Shown here in pieces: positions 14,700 through 22,518 of a stretch of 40,376 nucleotides of DNA; the stretch's first letter is position 1, and each line of letters opens with the position of its first letter. Source of the DNA: Rhodoferax sp. (GTDB lineage Bacteria; Pseudomonadota; Gammaproteobacteria; Burkholderiales; Burkholderiaceae_C); contig JAIFMR010000087.1 in the NCBI GenBank assembly GCA_020048255.1, forward strand, positions 1-40,376, read 5' to 3'. The position numbers and the translations under genes were made by a program. The notes beneath the pieces are model-generated. The model was given only the letters and a program-made list of their open reading frames with translations. It did not search any database and was not told where the DNA came from.

Positions 14700-16001
14700 T
14701 TAACGCCGCTCCTGCAAGGTCTGGATGTACGCCAGAATGTCATGAGTGACAGCGGAGTCGATTTCTCTGAGGGCGGGCATGGTGTCATCCGGATGGCCGT
14801 TGAGCATATTGTGCAAACTGTGCCAGGGGTCACCACGGGAGACCTTGCCCAAATGGCGCTTGGCCACAAACTGACCTTCCAGGCCATGGCAGCCGGCGCA
14901 CATGGTGCGGTAGTGGGCCCGCCCTTTGGTTGTGTCGCCGCGGGCGAGTCCGGTTTTTGGGTCTATGACCGAGTCCACATCGATCTGTCCATAACTTACA
15001 AAATTGGCCAGATCTTGCAGGTCGCGGTGCTTCAGGACCGCTCCATAGAGATGAGTTGCACCACGCAAGATCGCCATGGTTTTGGCTGGGTCAGCGCCGG
15101 CCATGGCGCGGATACCTTTGATTCCGGTGGCATGGCTGCCTTTGGCATACTGGCCTTGATCACCTTTGTAGTCCCAGCCGTGGCATTCTTTGCAGCGCCA
15201 GGTTTCATTGGCGGAGTTAGCGTAATAGGCCTTGGGCGGGTAGGCTGGGTGCGGTAGGGCCTGGCGTTGGCCGCCAGTGTGCACTTGCCAATCGTCATAC
15301 AGCCTGCCGCCGTTGGCCACCGAAGCGACCAGATTCAGGCTGCGCAGGGTTTGTAAATAGGCCAACATGTTCACGGCAGTGTCTTCGCCCAGGGTGCGCA
15401 AGGCAGGCATGTTGCCACCAGGGTGACCGTTGAGCGCGACGTGAAGAATTTCTACCGGGCGTTGCCGGGCGGACTCCCCCAGTGGCGCGATTTCACGCAG
15501 ACGGTCGCCTTCAAGGCCGTGGCACGCGGCGCAGACGGTGGCAAACACCTTTTGTGCGGAGGTTTGTCCTGGCTTGACATGTTTGGCCATCCCCACCAGT
15601 CGATTCATGTCGTACTGACCACTGGCAACAAAGTTGGCCAGGTCCAGGCGGTCGTTGTCGTCGAGTAGTTCGTCGTACCCGTGGTTGGCATCTTTGAGCA
15701 GTGCAGCGATAGCTTTCACGTCTGCCTTATGGCGGCCCTGAATGCCTATCACACCGTTGTTGCCCTTGTAGTCCCAGCCATGGCACTCCACACAGCGCCA
15801 AGTGTCCGACGTCACCCCTCGAGTCTGCTTGGTTTTAAAAGCTGGATTGATGTGGTTGGGTGTGCGACCCTTGATTTCGGCAGCCCAGTTGTCGTAAAGG
15901 CGCCCCCCCCGCACCACAGACGCGGGGTCATTGGCACTGGCGGGTGACAGTGTGAGAGCCGCCGTCATGGCCACCACCGTGGCAAGCAACATGCGTTTCA
16001 T
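14700..16001 (-). CDS. Tetrahaem cytochrome c made of two tandem dihaem repeats
   Basis: A 433-residue periplasmic protein with signal peptide MKRMLLATVVAMTAALTLSP. The start at 16001 has AAGGAG 10-15 bases upstream; the longer frame to 16112 is not supported. The four haem motifs are CVECH (70-74), CAACH (157-161), CKECH (270-274) and CAGCH (368-372). The protein is an internal duplication: GGRLYDNW and GGRLYDDW at 32 and 231, TWRCVECHGWDYKG and TWRCKECHGWDYKG exactly 200 residues apart, LANFVASGQ and LANFVSYGQ, CHGLEG twice, and ALNGHPGGNMPALR and MLNGHPDDTMPALR. An FNR-type box lies 115 bases upstream. It is probably an electron carrier or reductase of low-oxygen metabolism; I know no close characterised homologue. 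Confidence 0.9.
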   Translation of the reverse strand: MKRMLLATVVAMTAALTLSPASANDPASVVRGGRLYDNWAAEIKGRTPNHINPAFKTKQTRGVTSDTWRCVECHGWDYKGNNGVIGIQGRHKADVKAIAALLKDANHGYDELLDDNDRLDLANFVASGQYDMNRLVGMAKHVKPGQTSAQKVFATVCAACHGLEGDRLREIAPLGESARQRPVEILHVALNGHPGGNMPALRTLGEDTAVNMLAYLQTLRSLNLVASVANGGRLYDDWQVHTGGQRQALPHPAYPPKAYYANSANETWRCKECHGWDYKGDQGQYAKGSHATGIKGIRAMAGADPAKTMAILRGATHLYGAVLKHRDLQDLANFVSYGQIDVDSVIDPKTGLARGDTTKGRAHYRTMCAGCHGLEGQFVAKRHLGKVSRGDPWHSLHNMLNGHPDDTMPALREIDSAVTHDILAYIQTLQERR

Positions 16002-16115
16002 TGTGTGTCTCCTTGAAGGGCGCGAGAGTTCGCAAACCATTCTAGGTTTGCGCGCTGGCCTTACAAAAATGATTGCAGAGAAAAGAGGCTTGTGGCGGTC
16101 CGCTTCTCTCATTCA

Positions 16116-16129
16116 TTGATAAAAATCAA
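16116..16129. promoter_or_regulatory. FNR/Anr-type box upstream of the tetrahaem repeat cytochrome
   Basis: TTGATAAAAATCAA is a perfect match to TTGAT-N4-ATCAA. It lies 115 bases upstream of the minus-strand start at 16001 and 24 bases beyond the end of the ABC ATPase gene. Confidence 0.72.
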
Positions 16130-16152
16130 TCAATTGAAGGAGCAAATTTTTG

Positions 16153-16872
16153 CTAAAGGGCCCGGCCCTCGCCCGCCTCTTCAACCGTCTGCCCATCGCG
16201 TATGTGATAAATCCGCTTGAAAGTCGGGATGATCTTTTCGTCGTGGGTCACCACAATGATCGCCGTATGCGCTTGCAAAGCCATCTGGTTGAGAATGCGC
16301 ATGACACCCAAAGCCCGTTCACTGTCTAAAGGTGCCGTGGGTTCATCGGCCAAGATGACTGGAGGCCGGTTGGCCAGCGCCCGTGCAATGGACACCCGTT
16401 GCTGCTCGCCACCGGAAAGTTGCGACGGCTGGGCTTTGGCACGGTGCTGCACGTCCAGCGCTGTCAGCAGCTCAAGCGCCCGGGCTCTTGAACTGGTGTT
16501 GGCTTGGCCAGCGAGCATAGGCAGCAGGGCCACGTTGTCCGTCACGTCCAGAAACGGAATCAGATACGGTGCCTGAAAAATAAAGCCAATGCGGTCACGC
16601 CTCAGTGCACGCAGGTCCGCCACTTGCCAGCCGTTGTCGTAAATGACGTCATCACCGAGTGTCATCTTGCCCGAGGTGGGTTCAATGATGGCACCCAGGC
16701 ATTTCAGCAGTGTGCTTTTGCCCGAGCCTGACGGGCCGACCAGTCCAACGACCTCACCCGGTGCGACCGACATGTTGACGTTTTTCAGAGCCTCTACGGC
16801 GCTGTCGCCCTGGCCATAGACCTTGCGCAGGTTTTCAATGTGGATGCCACCACCTGATGCTTGGTTGGTCAT
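16153..16872 (-). CDS. ABC transporter ATP-binding protein (MacB/LolD type)
   Basis: A 239-residue ATPase of the MacB/LolD/DevA class. Walker A is GPSGSGKST (46-54), the Q-loop is in FIFQAPYLIPFL (about 98-109), the signature is LSGGEQQ (152-158), and Walker B with D-loop is VILADEPTAPLD (172-183). The usual G-N of PTGNLD is replaced by A-P. An H-loop His is present in VVTHDEKI. It is the last gene of an operon adaptor-permease-ATPase behind a TetR regulator; only 3 bases separate it from the permease stop. It powers export of, or work on, a periplasmic or envelope substrate that cannot be named from the sequence. Confidence 0.93.
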   Translation of the reverse strand: MTNQASGGGIHIENLRKVYGQGDSAVEALKNVNMSVAPGEVVGLVGPSGSGKSTLLKCLGAIIEPTSGKMTLGDDVIYDNGWQVADLRALRRDRIGFIFQAPYLIPFLDVTDNVALLPMLAGQANTSSRARALELLTALDVQHRAKAQPSQLSGGEQQRVSIARALANRPPVILADEPTAPLDSERALGVMRILNQMALQAHTAIIVVTHDEKIIPTFKRIYHIRDGQTVEEAGEGRAL

Positions 16873-16875
16873 GGT

Positions 16876-18069
16876 TTATCCAATCGCCTCAGCGGGGTCT
16901 ACCTTGAGCGCGACTCGAATCGCCAGGGTGCTGGCCAGTGCACAGATCAGTAACGTGGCGACCAGACCCACCGCGGAGTCTTTGGGCAACAACAAGACAT
17001 ATTTTGGGAATACCGGTGCCCAGCTGGTGGCAGCCACTTTGCCCACCATGAAGCCGATCAAGCCCAGGCCTAAAGCCTGTTGCAAAATCATGCCAGCGAT
17101 GGTGCGGTTGCGGGTGCCAATGAGCTTGAGAACCGCAATCTCCCGAATTTTTCCCATGGTCATGGTGTAGATGATGAAGGCCACAATGGCCGCACTGACC
17201 ACCGACAAAATGACCAGAAACATGCCAATCTGGCGGGCTGAATTGGCAATCAGCTTGGCCACCAAAATCTCTTCCATCTGCAGGCGGGTAAACACCTGAA
17301 CATGTTTCCAGCGTCGAAGCGGTTCGGCCACTTGCTCGGGCTGCCAGCCGTCCTGCAACTGCACCAGCACGGCATTGACGCTGTGACTGCTGGTCTGCAG
17401 TCCCAGTACCGCATCGAGCAGGCCTGGCACGCCCGGGCGATTAAAGGCCGGGTTGGACGCCGTGCGCAGGCGGTCGCTCACGATGGTGTCGTTGTCCTTG
17501 AGAAACTGCGCTTCCTGTGCGTCTTTCAGGGGGATGAACACCATGGGGTCGCCACCCGAGGACACCATGCGCTGGGTCAGGCCCACCACCGTGTAAGTGT
17601 GACGGCGCACGCGCAATTCTTCGCCCAACTGGATGCCGGTTTTGACATCGACGACCGCCTCATAGTGGTTACGGGTCAGCTGCCGGCCCGCCACCAGATA
17701 AGCTGGCGCACCAGGTTGGCCTGGCTCGGTGCCGACTACCATCACCCGGACTTCGTCGCCGCTGGCACGTTGAACCTGCTGAGTCAGGTAGGTGACGTTG
17801 GCAGCCTGGCCCACACCTGGCATGCCGCGCACACTGCGTACCACATCGTCCTTGAGGCTGGAAGCTTCGGCATATGGACCTTGCGTGTCTTTTTGGACCA
17901 CCCAAAGGTCAGCACCACTGTTGCTCAGCAAAGCCTGGGCGTCATCCACCATTCCGCGGTAGATGCCAGCCATGGAGAGTGTCACGCCAATGAGCAAGCC
18001 CAGCCCCAGGCCCGTCAGGGCGAATTTGCCCCAGCCGTGCAAAATATCGCGCCCGGCCAGGCTGATCAT
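16876..18069 (-). CDS. ABC transporter permease (FtsX/MacB/DevC-like)
   Basis: A 397-residue permease of the FtsX family layout. An N-terminal membrane helix (ALTGLGLGLLIGVTLSMAG, about 17-35) is followed by a large periplasmic domain of about 225 residues and three C-terminal helices: MFLVILSVVSAAIVAFIIYT, a second around GLGLIGFMVGKVA, and a last one around AVGLVATLLICALASTLA. KIREIAVLKLIGTRNR after the second helix is the family's cytoplasmic coupling segment. It overlaps the adaptor gene by 4 bases. With the adaptor and ATPase it forms a MacAB/DevBCA-like tripartite exporter, probably with an outer-membrane channel encoded elsewhere. Confidence 0.9.
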   Translation of the reverse strand: MISLAGRDILHGWGKFALTGLGLGLLIGVTLSMAGIYRGMVDDAQALLSNSGADLWVVQKDTQGPYAEASSLKDDVVRSVRGMPGVGQAANVTYLTQQVQRASGDEVRVMVVGTEPGQPGAPAYLVAGRQLTRNHYEAVVDVKTGIQLGEELRVRRHTYTVVGLTQRMVSSGGDPMVFIPLKDAQEAQFLKDNDTIVSDRLRTASNPAFNRPGVPGLLDAVLGLQTSSHSVNAVLVQLQDGWQPEQVAEPLRRWKHVQVFTRLQMEEILVAKLIANSARQIGMFLVILSVVSAAIVAFIIYTMTMGKIREIAVLKLIGTRNRTIAGMILQQALGLGLIGFMVGKVAATSWAPVFPKYVLLLPKDSAVGLVATLLICALASTLAIRVALKVDPAEAIG

Positions 18070-19262
18070 GGCTTGTCCCCTGGCTGGATCAAGGCCTCGA
18101 CCACCTGGACGCGAGCACCCGCTTTGAGGGCTTTCTCGCTGTAGACCACAACGCTGTCGTCTTTGGACAGCCCTTGCAAGACCTGCACTTTGCCGTCCAG
18201 GCTGCTGGCACCGAGTTGCACTGGGGCGAAGTCAAGGGTCTTGTCTTTGAGCCGCCAAACCCCAGCTTGCCCTTGCTGGCGCTGAATGCTGGCGTTAGGC
18301 AGCAGCAAGGCGGGTGCCGTGGTGGGCAATTGCAGTGTGACTTCGGCCATTTCACCGACAGATGCCCCGGCCGGTGTTTGGTCAAATGCCACTTGCGCAA
18401 TTCGCTCTTCGGTGACGCTGTCGGCCAGCAGCTCGACGCGCGCGACTTGGCCGTTCAAGAGGGCTTGGGGTTTCGAGCGCAGCACGATGACGCCTTTGAG
18501 GCCTGGCATCAGCCCGCTGGAACGACCCTGGTCAACTCGCAGCTTGACCCACAGGCTGTCGGGGTCCATCAGGCGCAATACGGCTTGACCGGCCACCACG
18601 GTGCTGCCGGCTTCAAAGTCACGGCTGGTGACAACGGCATCTGCCGGGGCCAGCAATCGCACATTGCCACGTTGCTGGGCCAGGGCGGCACGCTCAGCTT
18701 TGAGTCGGTTGATATCTTGCCCGGCGCCCTTGAGGTTGGCTTGTGTGGCTTGCAGGGCGGCTTCCGCGGACGCCTGTTCTTGTAGGCGTGAGTCCAGTGC
18801 ACCTGGGCTAATGAACTGCTGTCGCGCCAGGTCCTGGTTGCGCCGGGAGTTGGCTTCTGCCAATGACCGGCGTGCGGTGGCATCACTCACCTGAGCCTGG
18901 GAACTAGCTTGCGCACTGTCGGCGCGGGCCAGCGAGGCGTCCAGTGCGGCCAGGCGTTGATCCAGGTCCACCGGGTCCATTTCTGCCAACAATTGGCCGG
19001 CTTTGACGGCATCTCCCACATCGACCTTCACACTGAGCACCCGACCTGCCGCCGTGGGGCCGACCATCCAGCTGCGGCGTGCCTCCACAGTCCCGATGCC
19101 GAAAATGGATGGGCTCAAAGAGCCTTCCTTGGCCTGTATCACGGTGATTTTGATGGGGGCCAGTGGCCCGGAGCGCAGCGACACCCAGGCCACGGCACCC
19201 AGCAAAACCAGAATGGCGCCACCCAAGGCCAGGCGGCGTAACAGAAGTTGTTGAGAATTCAT
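18066..19262 (-). CDS. HlyD/MacA-like periplasmic adaptor
   Basis: A 398-residue membrane-fusion protein. The N-terminal anchor is LALGGAILVLLGAVAWVSL (11-29). It is followed by the first half of the lipoyl/barrel-sandwich motif (GRVLSVKVDVGDAVKAGQLL). A long helical hairpin rich in Ala and Gln comes next (about 105-195), then the second lipoyl half (LLAPADAVVTSRDFEAGSTV) and a beta-barrel region. Adaptors of this type link an inner-membrane ABC permease to an outer-membrane channel. It begins 15 bases after the TetR gene, and all four genes run in the same direction, so they are most likely one transcript. Confidence 0.92.
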   Translation of the reverse strand: MNSQQLLLRRLALGGAILVLLGAVAWVSLRSGPLAPIKITVIQAKEGSLSPSIFGIGTVEARRSWMVGPTAAGRVLSVKVDVGDAVKAGQLLAEMDPVDLDQRLAALDASLARADSAQASSQAQVSDATARRSLAEANSRRNQDLARQQFISPGALDSRLQEQASAEAALQATQANLKGAGQDINRLKAERAALAQQRGNVRLLAPADAVVTSRDFEAGSTVVAGQAVLRLMDPDSLWVKLRVDQGRSSGLMPGLKGVIVLRSKPQALLNGQVARVELLADSVTEERIAQVAFDQTPAGASVGEMAEVTLQLPTTAPALLLPNASIQRQQGQAGVWRLKDKTLDFAPVQLGASSLDGKVQVLQGLSKDDSVVVYSEKALKAGARVQVVEALIQPGDKP

Positions 19263-19277
19263 AGGGTGCTTTCGGGT

Positions 19278-19901
19278 TCAGGAAAGGGAGTCGGCTTGTA
19301 TGCCGCGCTGAAAAATGGCAAAGACGCCAGGGGCAAGCTGCGCCATCCCAGCGACATGGCCTGAGATCAAAGACTGCATCACCAGACCCTGTATGGATCC
19401 GATGAATAACACGGCGGCCGCGGGCAAATCGAGCTGACGTGGCAACGCGCCGTCGGCTTGAGCCTGCGTCAGCAGACCTATCAGCAACTGGCGGTATTGC
19501 TGCATCAGGCGACGTACACCGGCTTTCAAGGCCGTGTCGTCGGGGCTCTGAAGCTCCTGGAAGATCACCCGTGGAACGCCGGGGTAGGCCATGACAAAGT
19601 CGACATGCGCCACAAAGACGCCTCGCAAGGCCTGCATGGGTGCCAGCCGGTTTTGATGGGCAGCATCGTTCAGACGCGCCATCAGTGTCGCGGTGACCCA
19701 GTCCATCACCGCCAGCCAGATCGCCTCCTTGCTGGCAAAGTGCCGAAATATGCCGCCTTGCGTGATGCCCACCGCCGTGGCCAGATCAGTGGTGGTGATG
19801 CTGGCTGGACTACGCTGCGCCGCCAGTGTCAGCGCGGCTTCAACCAACCCGGCTTGTCGGATCTCGGTGGCTTGTTTGGCGGGTTTGTCGAGTACTTGCA
19901 T
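19278..19901 (-). CDS. TetR-family transcriptional repressor
   Basis: A 207-residue regulator. The N-terminal helix-turn-helix is at about 35-57 (ITTTDLATAVGITQGGIFRH, then FASKEAIW). The C-terminal ligand-binding domain has no recognisable specificity. I chose the ATG at 19901 because the frame upstream of it has no homology to the family and because the start then follows directly after a palindromic operator. It is the first gene of the exporter operon and probably represses it and itself, being released by an unknown exported compound. Confidence 0.9.
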   Translation of the reverse strand: MQVLDKPAKQATEIRQAGLVEAALTLAAQRSPASITTTDLATAVGITQGGIFRHFASKEAIWLAVMDWVTATLMARLNDAAHQNRLAPMQALRGVFVAHVDFVMAYPGVPRVIFQELQSPDDTALKAGVRRLMQQYRQLLIGLLTQAQADGALPRQLDLPAAAVLFIGSIQGLVMQSLISGHVAGMAQLAPGVFAIFQRGIQADSLS

Positions 19902-19909
19902 ACCGGCTA

Positions 19910-19929
19910 AAGTAATTAAACAATTACTT
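19910..19929. promoter_or_regulatory. Putative TetR operator
   Basis: AAGTAATT-AAAC-AATTACTT is a perfect 8-bp inverted repeat with a 4-base spacer. It lies 9-28 bases upstream of the TetR start. Position and symmetry fit an autoregulatory operator. The divergent DUF3365 gene begins about 210 bases away, so it may not be affected. Confidence 0.7.
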
Positions 19930-20137
19930 ATTGTAAGGCAATGCTGTTTGTGCCGTTGGCTGAGAATCCGATCGCTGTGTCGGTGTTGTACGTGACGCTG
20001 GCCTGACCCCAAAGCGCCAGGTACTCCTGCAAATTGCAAATAGCCACTGCGCGCCCGCGTGACTTGGGTCACCGAACTCATGGCAGGATTGCTGCTGTAA
20101 TGTGTGTTTTATCTTGTCTGATGAGGAGCCTGTTGTG

Positions 20138-20719
20138 ATGAATTTAAAATACTTTTTGCTGAGCCGCGGTGTGTTGGCGTCACTGCTGTGGGTGAGCCTG
20201 ACGGCGCTGGCCCAAGAAGCCCCCGTGATGCTGGAAGCCCGCAAGGTGGCGGGTGCGGTGCCACCGAAATTGCTGGAGGTGCTCAATACCCAAATTGCCA
20301 AAGACGGTGTGGCCTCGGCTGTGACAGTTTGCAATGAAAAGGCCCCCCAAATGGCCAAGGCAGCGTCTGAACAATCGGGCTGGGCCATTCGACGTGTGTC
20401 GCTGCGCAACCGCAACCCGAAGGCGGTCCCCGATGCATGGGAACTTGCTGCCCTGGAAGACTTTGACCGCCGCGCTGCCGCAGGCGAAAGCCCCATGACG
20501 CTGGAGAAATATGCTGAAGTCGATACCGCCACCGGCAAGGAGGCGCGCTACATGAAAGCCTTGCCGGTACAGCAGGTGTGTGTGGCCTGTCACGGCGTTA
20601 GCGACAAAATCACACCCGAAGTGTCTGAACGCCTGCACACCCTGTACCCTGCCGACAAAGCCACCGGTTACACCGTGGGCCAGATCCGGGGTGCCATCAC
20701 GATCCGCAAAGCACTCTGA
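20138..20719 (+). CDS. DUF3365 (Tll0287-like) haem c protein
   Basis: A 193-residue secreted protein. ATG at 20138 has GAGGAG-like bases (20124-20128) upstream. The signal peptide is LSRGVLASLLWVSLTALA. The DUF3365 pattern is visible: AVTVCNEKAPQMA (C65), GWAIRRVSLRNRNPKAVPDA, and near the end VCVACHG with a CxxCH at 148-152. Members of this family are periplasmic haem c sensors or electron carriers and often form the sensing part of signalling proteins; this one stands alone. It lies between the TetR-exporter operon and the convergent FisR-like gene. Its role is not known. Confidence 0.85.
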   Translation: MNLKYFLLSRGVLASLLWVSLTALAQEAPVMLEARKVAGAVPPKLLEVLNTQIAKDGVASAVTVCNEKAPQMAKAASEQSGWAIRRVSLRNRNPKAVPDAWELAALEDFDRRAAAGESPMTLEKYAEVDTATGKEARYMKALPVQQVCVACHGVSDKITPEVSERLHTLYPADKATGYTVGQIRGAITIRKAL

Positions 20720-20728
20720 AAGTTTTAT

Positions 20729-20780
20729 AGGTCATATTGACCTGTAGCCTTTTCAGAATAAGCGCTATTTGCTATTTTTA
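20729..20780 (-). repeat. Dispersed intergenic palindromic repeat, copy 4
   Basis: On the minus strand it reads AAATAGCAAATAGCGCTTAT and then GAAAAGGCTACAGG, which aligns with copy 3. It includes the palindrome AGGTCA-TAT-TGACCT (20729-20743). Together with the outer CTGAAA/TTTCAG pair (20716-20756) it could also form a terminator between the convergent DUF3365 and FisR-like genes. Confidence 0.55.
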
Positions 20781-20789
20781 GTGAAGCAA

Positions 20790-22151
20790 TCATGGAGATG
20801 TCAGTGCCTTGATCTTCCGGTAGAGAGAGCGCTCACTGATACCCAATTGCTTGGCCAGCTCGGCCCGACTGCCGGTGTGGGATGCAACGATGCCTTGCAA
20901 GGCAACGTGGGCCAATGACTTGAGCGCACCCCGCGCGACCATTGGCGACTTGGTCTCGTCATCAGACGGGTTGAGAATCTGCGTGGGGTTATGGATCTGC
21001 CCAAGCAAGTTGCCCACTGGCCGTCGGCCTGATTTCAAGGCTTGTTCGACATGTGTGGATTCCAATGTGTCACCATCGCATAGCAGGGCCGAGCGCTCCA
21101 GCAGGTTGCGTAACTCGCGTACATTGCCTGGGTAGGCTTGCGCTTGCAATATCTCCAACGCGCCATCGCTGATACCGAGTTTGCGCTGGGGCGCTACCCG
21201 TGTCAGCAATGACAGCGTCAGCAAGGCAATGTCATCAATGCGCTCGCGTAGGGCAGGCAGATGAATCGGGAAGGTGCTCAAGCGGTAATACAGATCCTCG
21301 CGAAACTGGCCTTGTGCCACCATCTGGTCCAGGTTGCGGTGGGTGGCAGAAACCACCCTGATGTCGGCATGGCGCTGCTCTGTGCTGCCCACGCGTCGAT
21401 AGGTGCCGGTTTCAAGCAGACGTAACAGTTTTACCTGCATGGTCAAAGGAATGTCGCCCACCTCGTCTAAAAACAAGGTACCGCCGCTGGCCGCTTCCAC
21501 CAAACCGCTGCGGGCCGCATTGGCGCCGGTAAACGCACCGCGTTCGTGGCCGAACAACTCGGACTCAAATAGATTTTCGGGTAGGCTGGAGCAGTCAACC
21601 GGCACCAGTGCATGGCTGGCACGCCGGCTGGCCTCGTGCACCGCTCTGGCTACCAACTCTTTGCCGGTGCCAGACTCGCCCAACAGCAGAACCGTGGCCA
21701 TGGATGGAGCCACGCGGGCCACCAGGGTCAGCATGTGTTGAAAAACGGCCGATCGCCCAATCAGTCCTTGGGCGCTGGCGTGGCCTTGTGCGACCCGCAG
21801 AGACTCCATTTTCTCAACGTAGAAAGCTTGCTGGCCGCTGGCATCGAGCAGGGGTGCCAGTTCAATGTTGACGTATTCCTCACCCTTGGACGTGTGGTGC
21901 ATGTGCAGTACACGTTCTCGCTGACCTGACTCCCGCGAGCGCGCCAGCGGGCAAGATTCTCCAGCTTGGTCGCACGGCACGCTGAAGCGGTGTGACACCT
22001 CGTAACAGGTGCGCCCAACCACGCTGCGGTCCGGGCTGAATTGGCGCCGGTAGGCTGCATTGGCTGCCAGTATGCGGTATTGGTTGTCAAACAGAATGTG
22101 CGGCTCGGGCAGGCCTTCAACGAATGACATGAGTTCGGGCAGGGGTTTCAA
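20790..22151 (-). CDS. fisR: FisR-like sigma-54-dependent activator (sulfane sulfur sensor)
   Basis: A 453-residue bacterial enhancer-binding protein. The N-terminal PAS-like domain (about 1-118) carries three cysteines, C49, C60 and C67 (GRTCYE, VPCDQ, ESCPL). Their spacing of 11 and 7 equals that of the FisR cysteines (C53, C64, C71) which, as I recall the literature, react with polysulfide. The AAA+ domain has GESGTGKE (158-165), the sigma-54 contact motif GAFTGA (205-210), Walker B GGTLFLDE (223-230) and the arginine-containing sensor region LPALRERIDD. A Fis-type HTH closes the protein (AELAKQLGISERSLYRK). It lies beside a Rieske/SQR operon and divergent from it. I infer that it activates the three sigma-54-like promoters in this window. 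Confidence 0.85.
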   Translation of the reverse strand: MKPLPELMSFVEGLPEPHILFDNQYRILAANAAYRRQFSPDRSVVGRTCYEVSHRFSVPCDQAGESCPLARSRESGQRERVLHMHHTSKGEEYVNIELAPLLDASGQQAFYVEKMESLRVAQGHASAQGLIGRSAVFQHMLTLVARVAPSMATVLLLGESGTGKELVARAVHEASRRASHALVPVDCSSLPENLFESELFGHERGAFTGANAARSGLVEAASGGTLFLDEVGDIPLTMQVKLLRLLETGTYRRVGSTEQRHADIRVVSATHRNLDQMVAQGQFREDLYYRLSTFPIHLPALRERIDDIALLTLSLLTRVAPQRKLGISDGALEILQAQAYPGNVRELRNLLERSALLCDGDTLESTHVEQALKSGRRPVGNLLGQIHNPTQILNPSDDETKSPMVARGALKSLAHVALQGIVASHTGSRAELAKQLGISERSLYRKIKALTSP

Positions 22152-22205
22152 AGTGAACCTTTTTAAATGAAGCTGTCATGTACTGTATGTCAAAACGCTG
22201 ACAGT

Positions 22206-22223
22206 ACTGCCATATGTGTCAGT
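22206..22223. promoter_or_regulatory. Putative FisR-type upstream activator site B
   Basis: ACTGCCA-TATG-TGTCAGT, one mismatch from a perfect palindrome and the same as sites A (4201) and C (24314). A second palindrome, TGTCA-N6-TGACA (22188-22203), adjoins it, so two binding sites may lie in tandem. The centre is 92-93 bp upstream of the GG of the sigma-54-like element, within the 205-base gap between fisR and the next gene. Confidence 0.62.
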
Positions 22224-22305
22224 GGCGCTTTGGCGTGACGGTTGTATTGACTGCATGGATCTACGTAAGACATTGAAAACAAATGGAATTTTTATCTTTT
22301 CGGTT

Positions 22306-22321
22306 TGGCACGGATATTGAT
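22306..22321 (+). promoter_or_regulatory. Putative sigma-54 promoter B
   Basis: TGGCACG-GATA-TTGAT matches the sigma-54 consensus TGGCACG-N4-TTGC(A/T) in all conserved positions except the last C. GG is at 22307-22308. Transcription would begin near 22331, about 25 bases before the CydP-like ORF. Confidence 0.65.
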
Positions 22322-22356
22322 AACACTGGGTATGTCCTATTGCACCTTGCCTTGTC

Positions 22357-22467
22357 ATGAAGCCGGCTGACCAACTGTTGGTGAAGCGCCTGGGTGTAGT
22401 GCTGGTGATCAATCTGGTGTTTTTGTTTGGGTTGCGTGTCAACCGCAGCCTATGTGCAAGAGCATGA
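22357..22467 (+). CDS. CydP-like small membrane peptide, possibly frameshifted at the end
   Basis: A 36-residue frame, ATG at 22357 to TGA at 22467, beginning MKPADQLLVKRLGVVLVINL and continuing VFLFGL: a charged N terminus followed by one membrane helix. It closely resembles the start of CydP, the small cytochrome bd-associated subunit of betaproteobacteria. After FLFGL the family usually continues with a Trp-rich turn and an acidic tail; here the frame gives RVNRSLCARA and stops. In the shifted frame (stop at 22481-22483) the sequence reads YVQEHDHAAY, which looks like a normal tail, so a small deletion probably broke the gene. No cydA or cydB lies next to it. It would be the first gene on the transcript from the sigma-54-like promoter. 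Confidence 0.5.
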   Translation: MKPADQLLVKRLGVVLVINLVFLFGLRVNRSLCARA

Positions 22468-22518
22468 CCACGCGGCTTATTGAGCCAACCCTTTTATTGA
22501 TATTTTTTGGAGAACACC

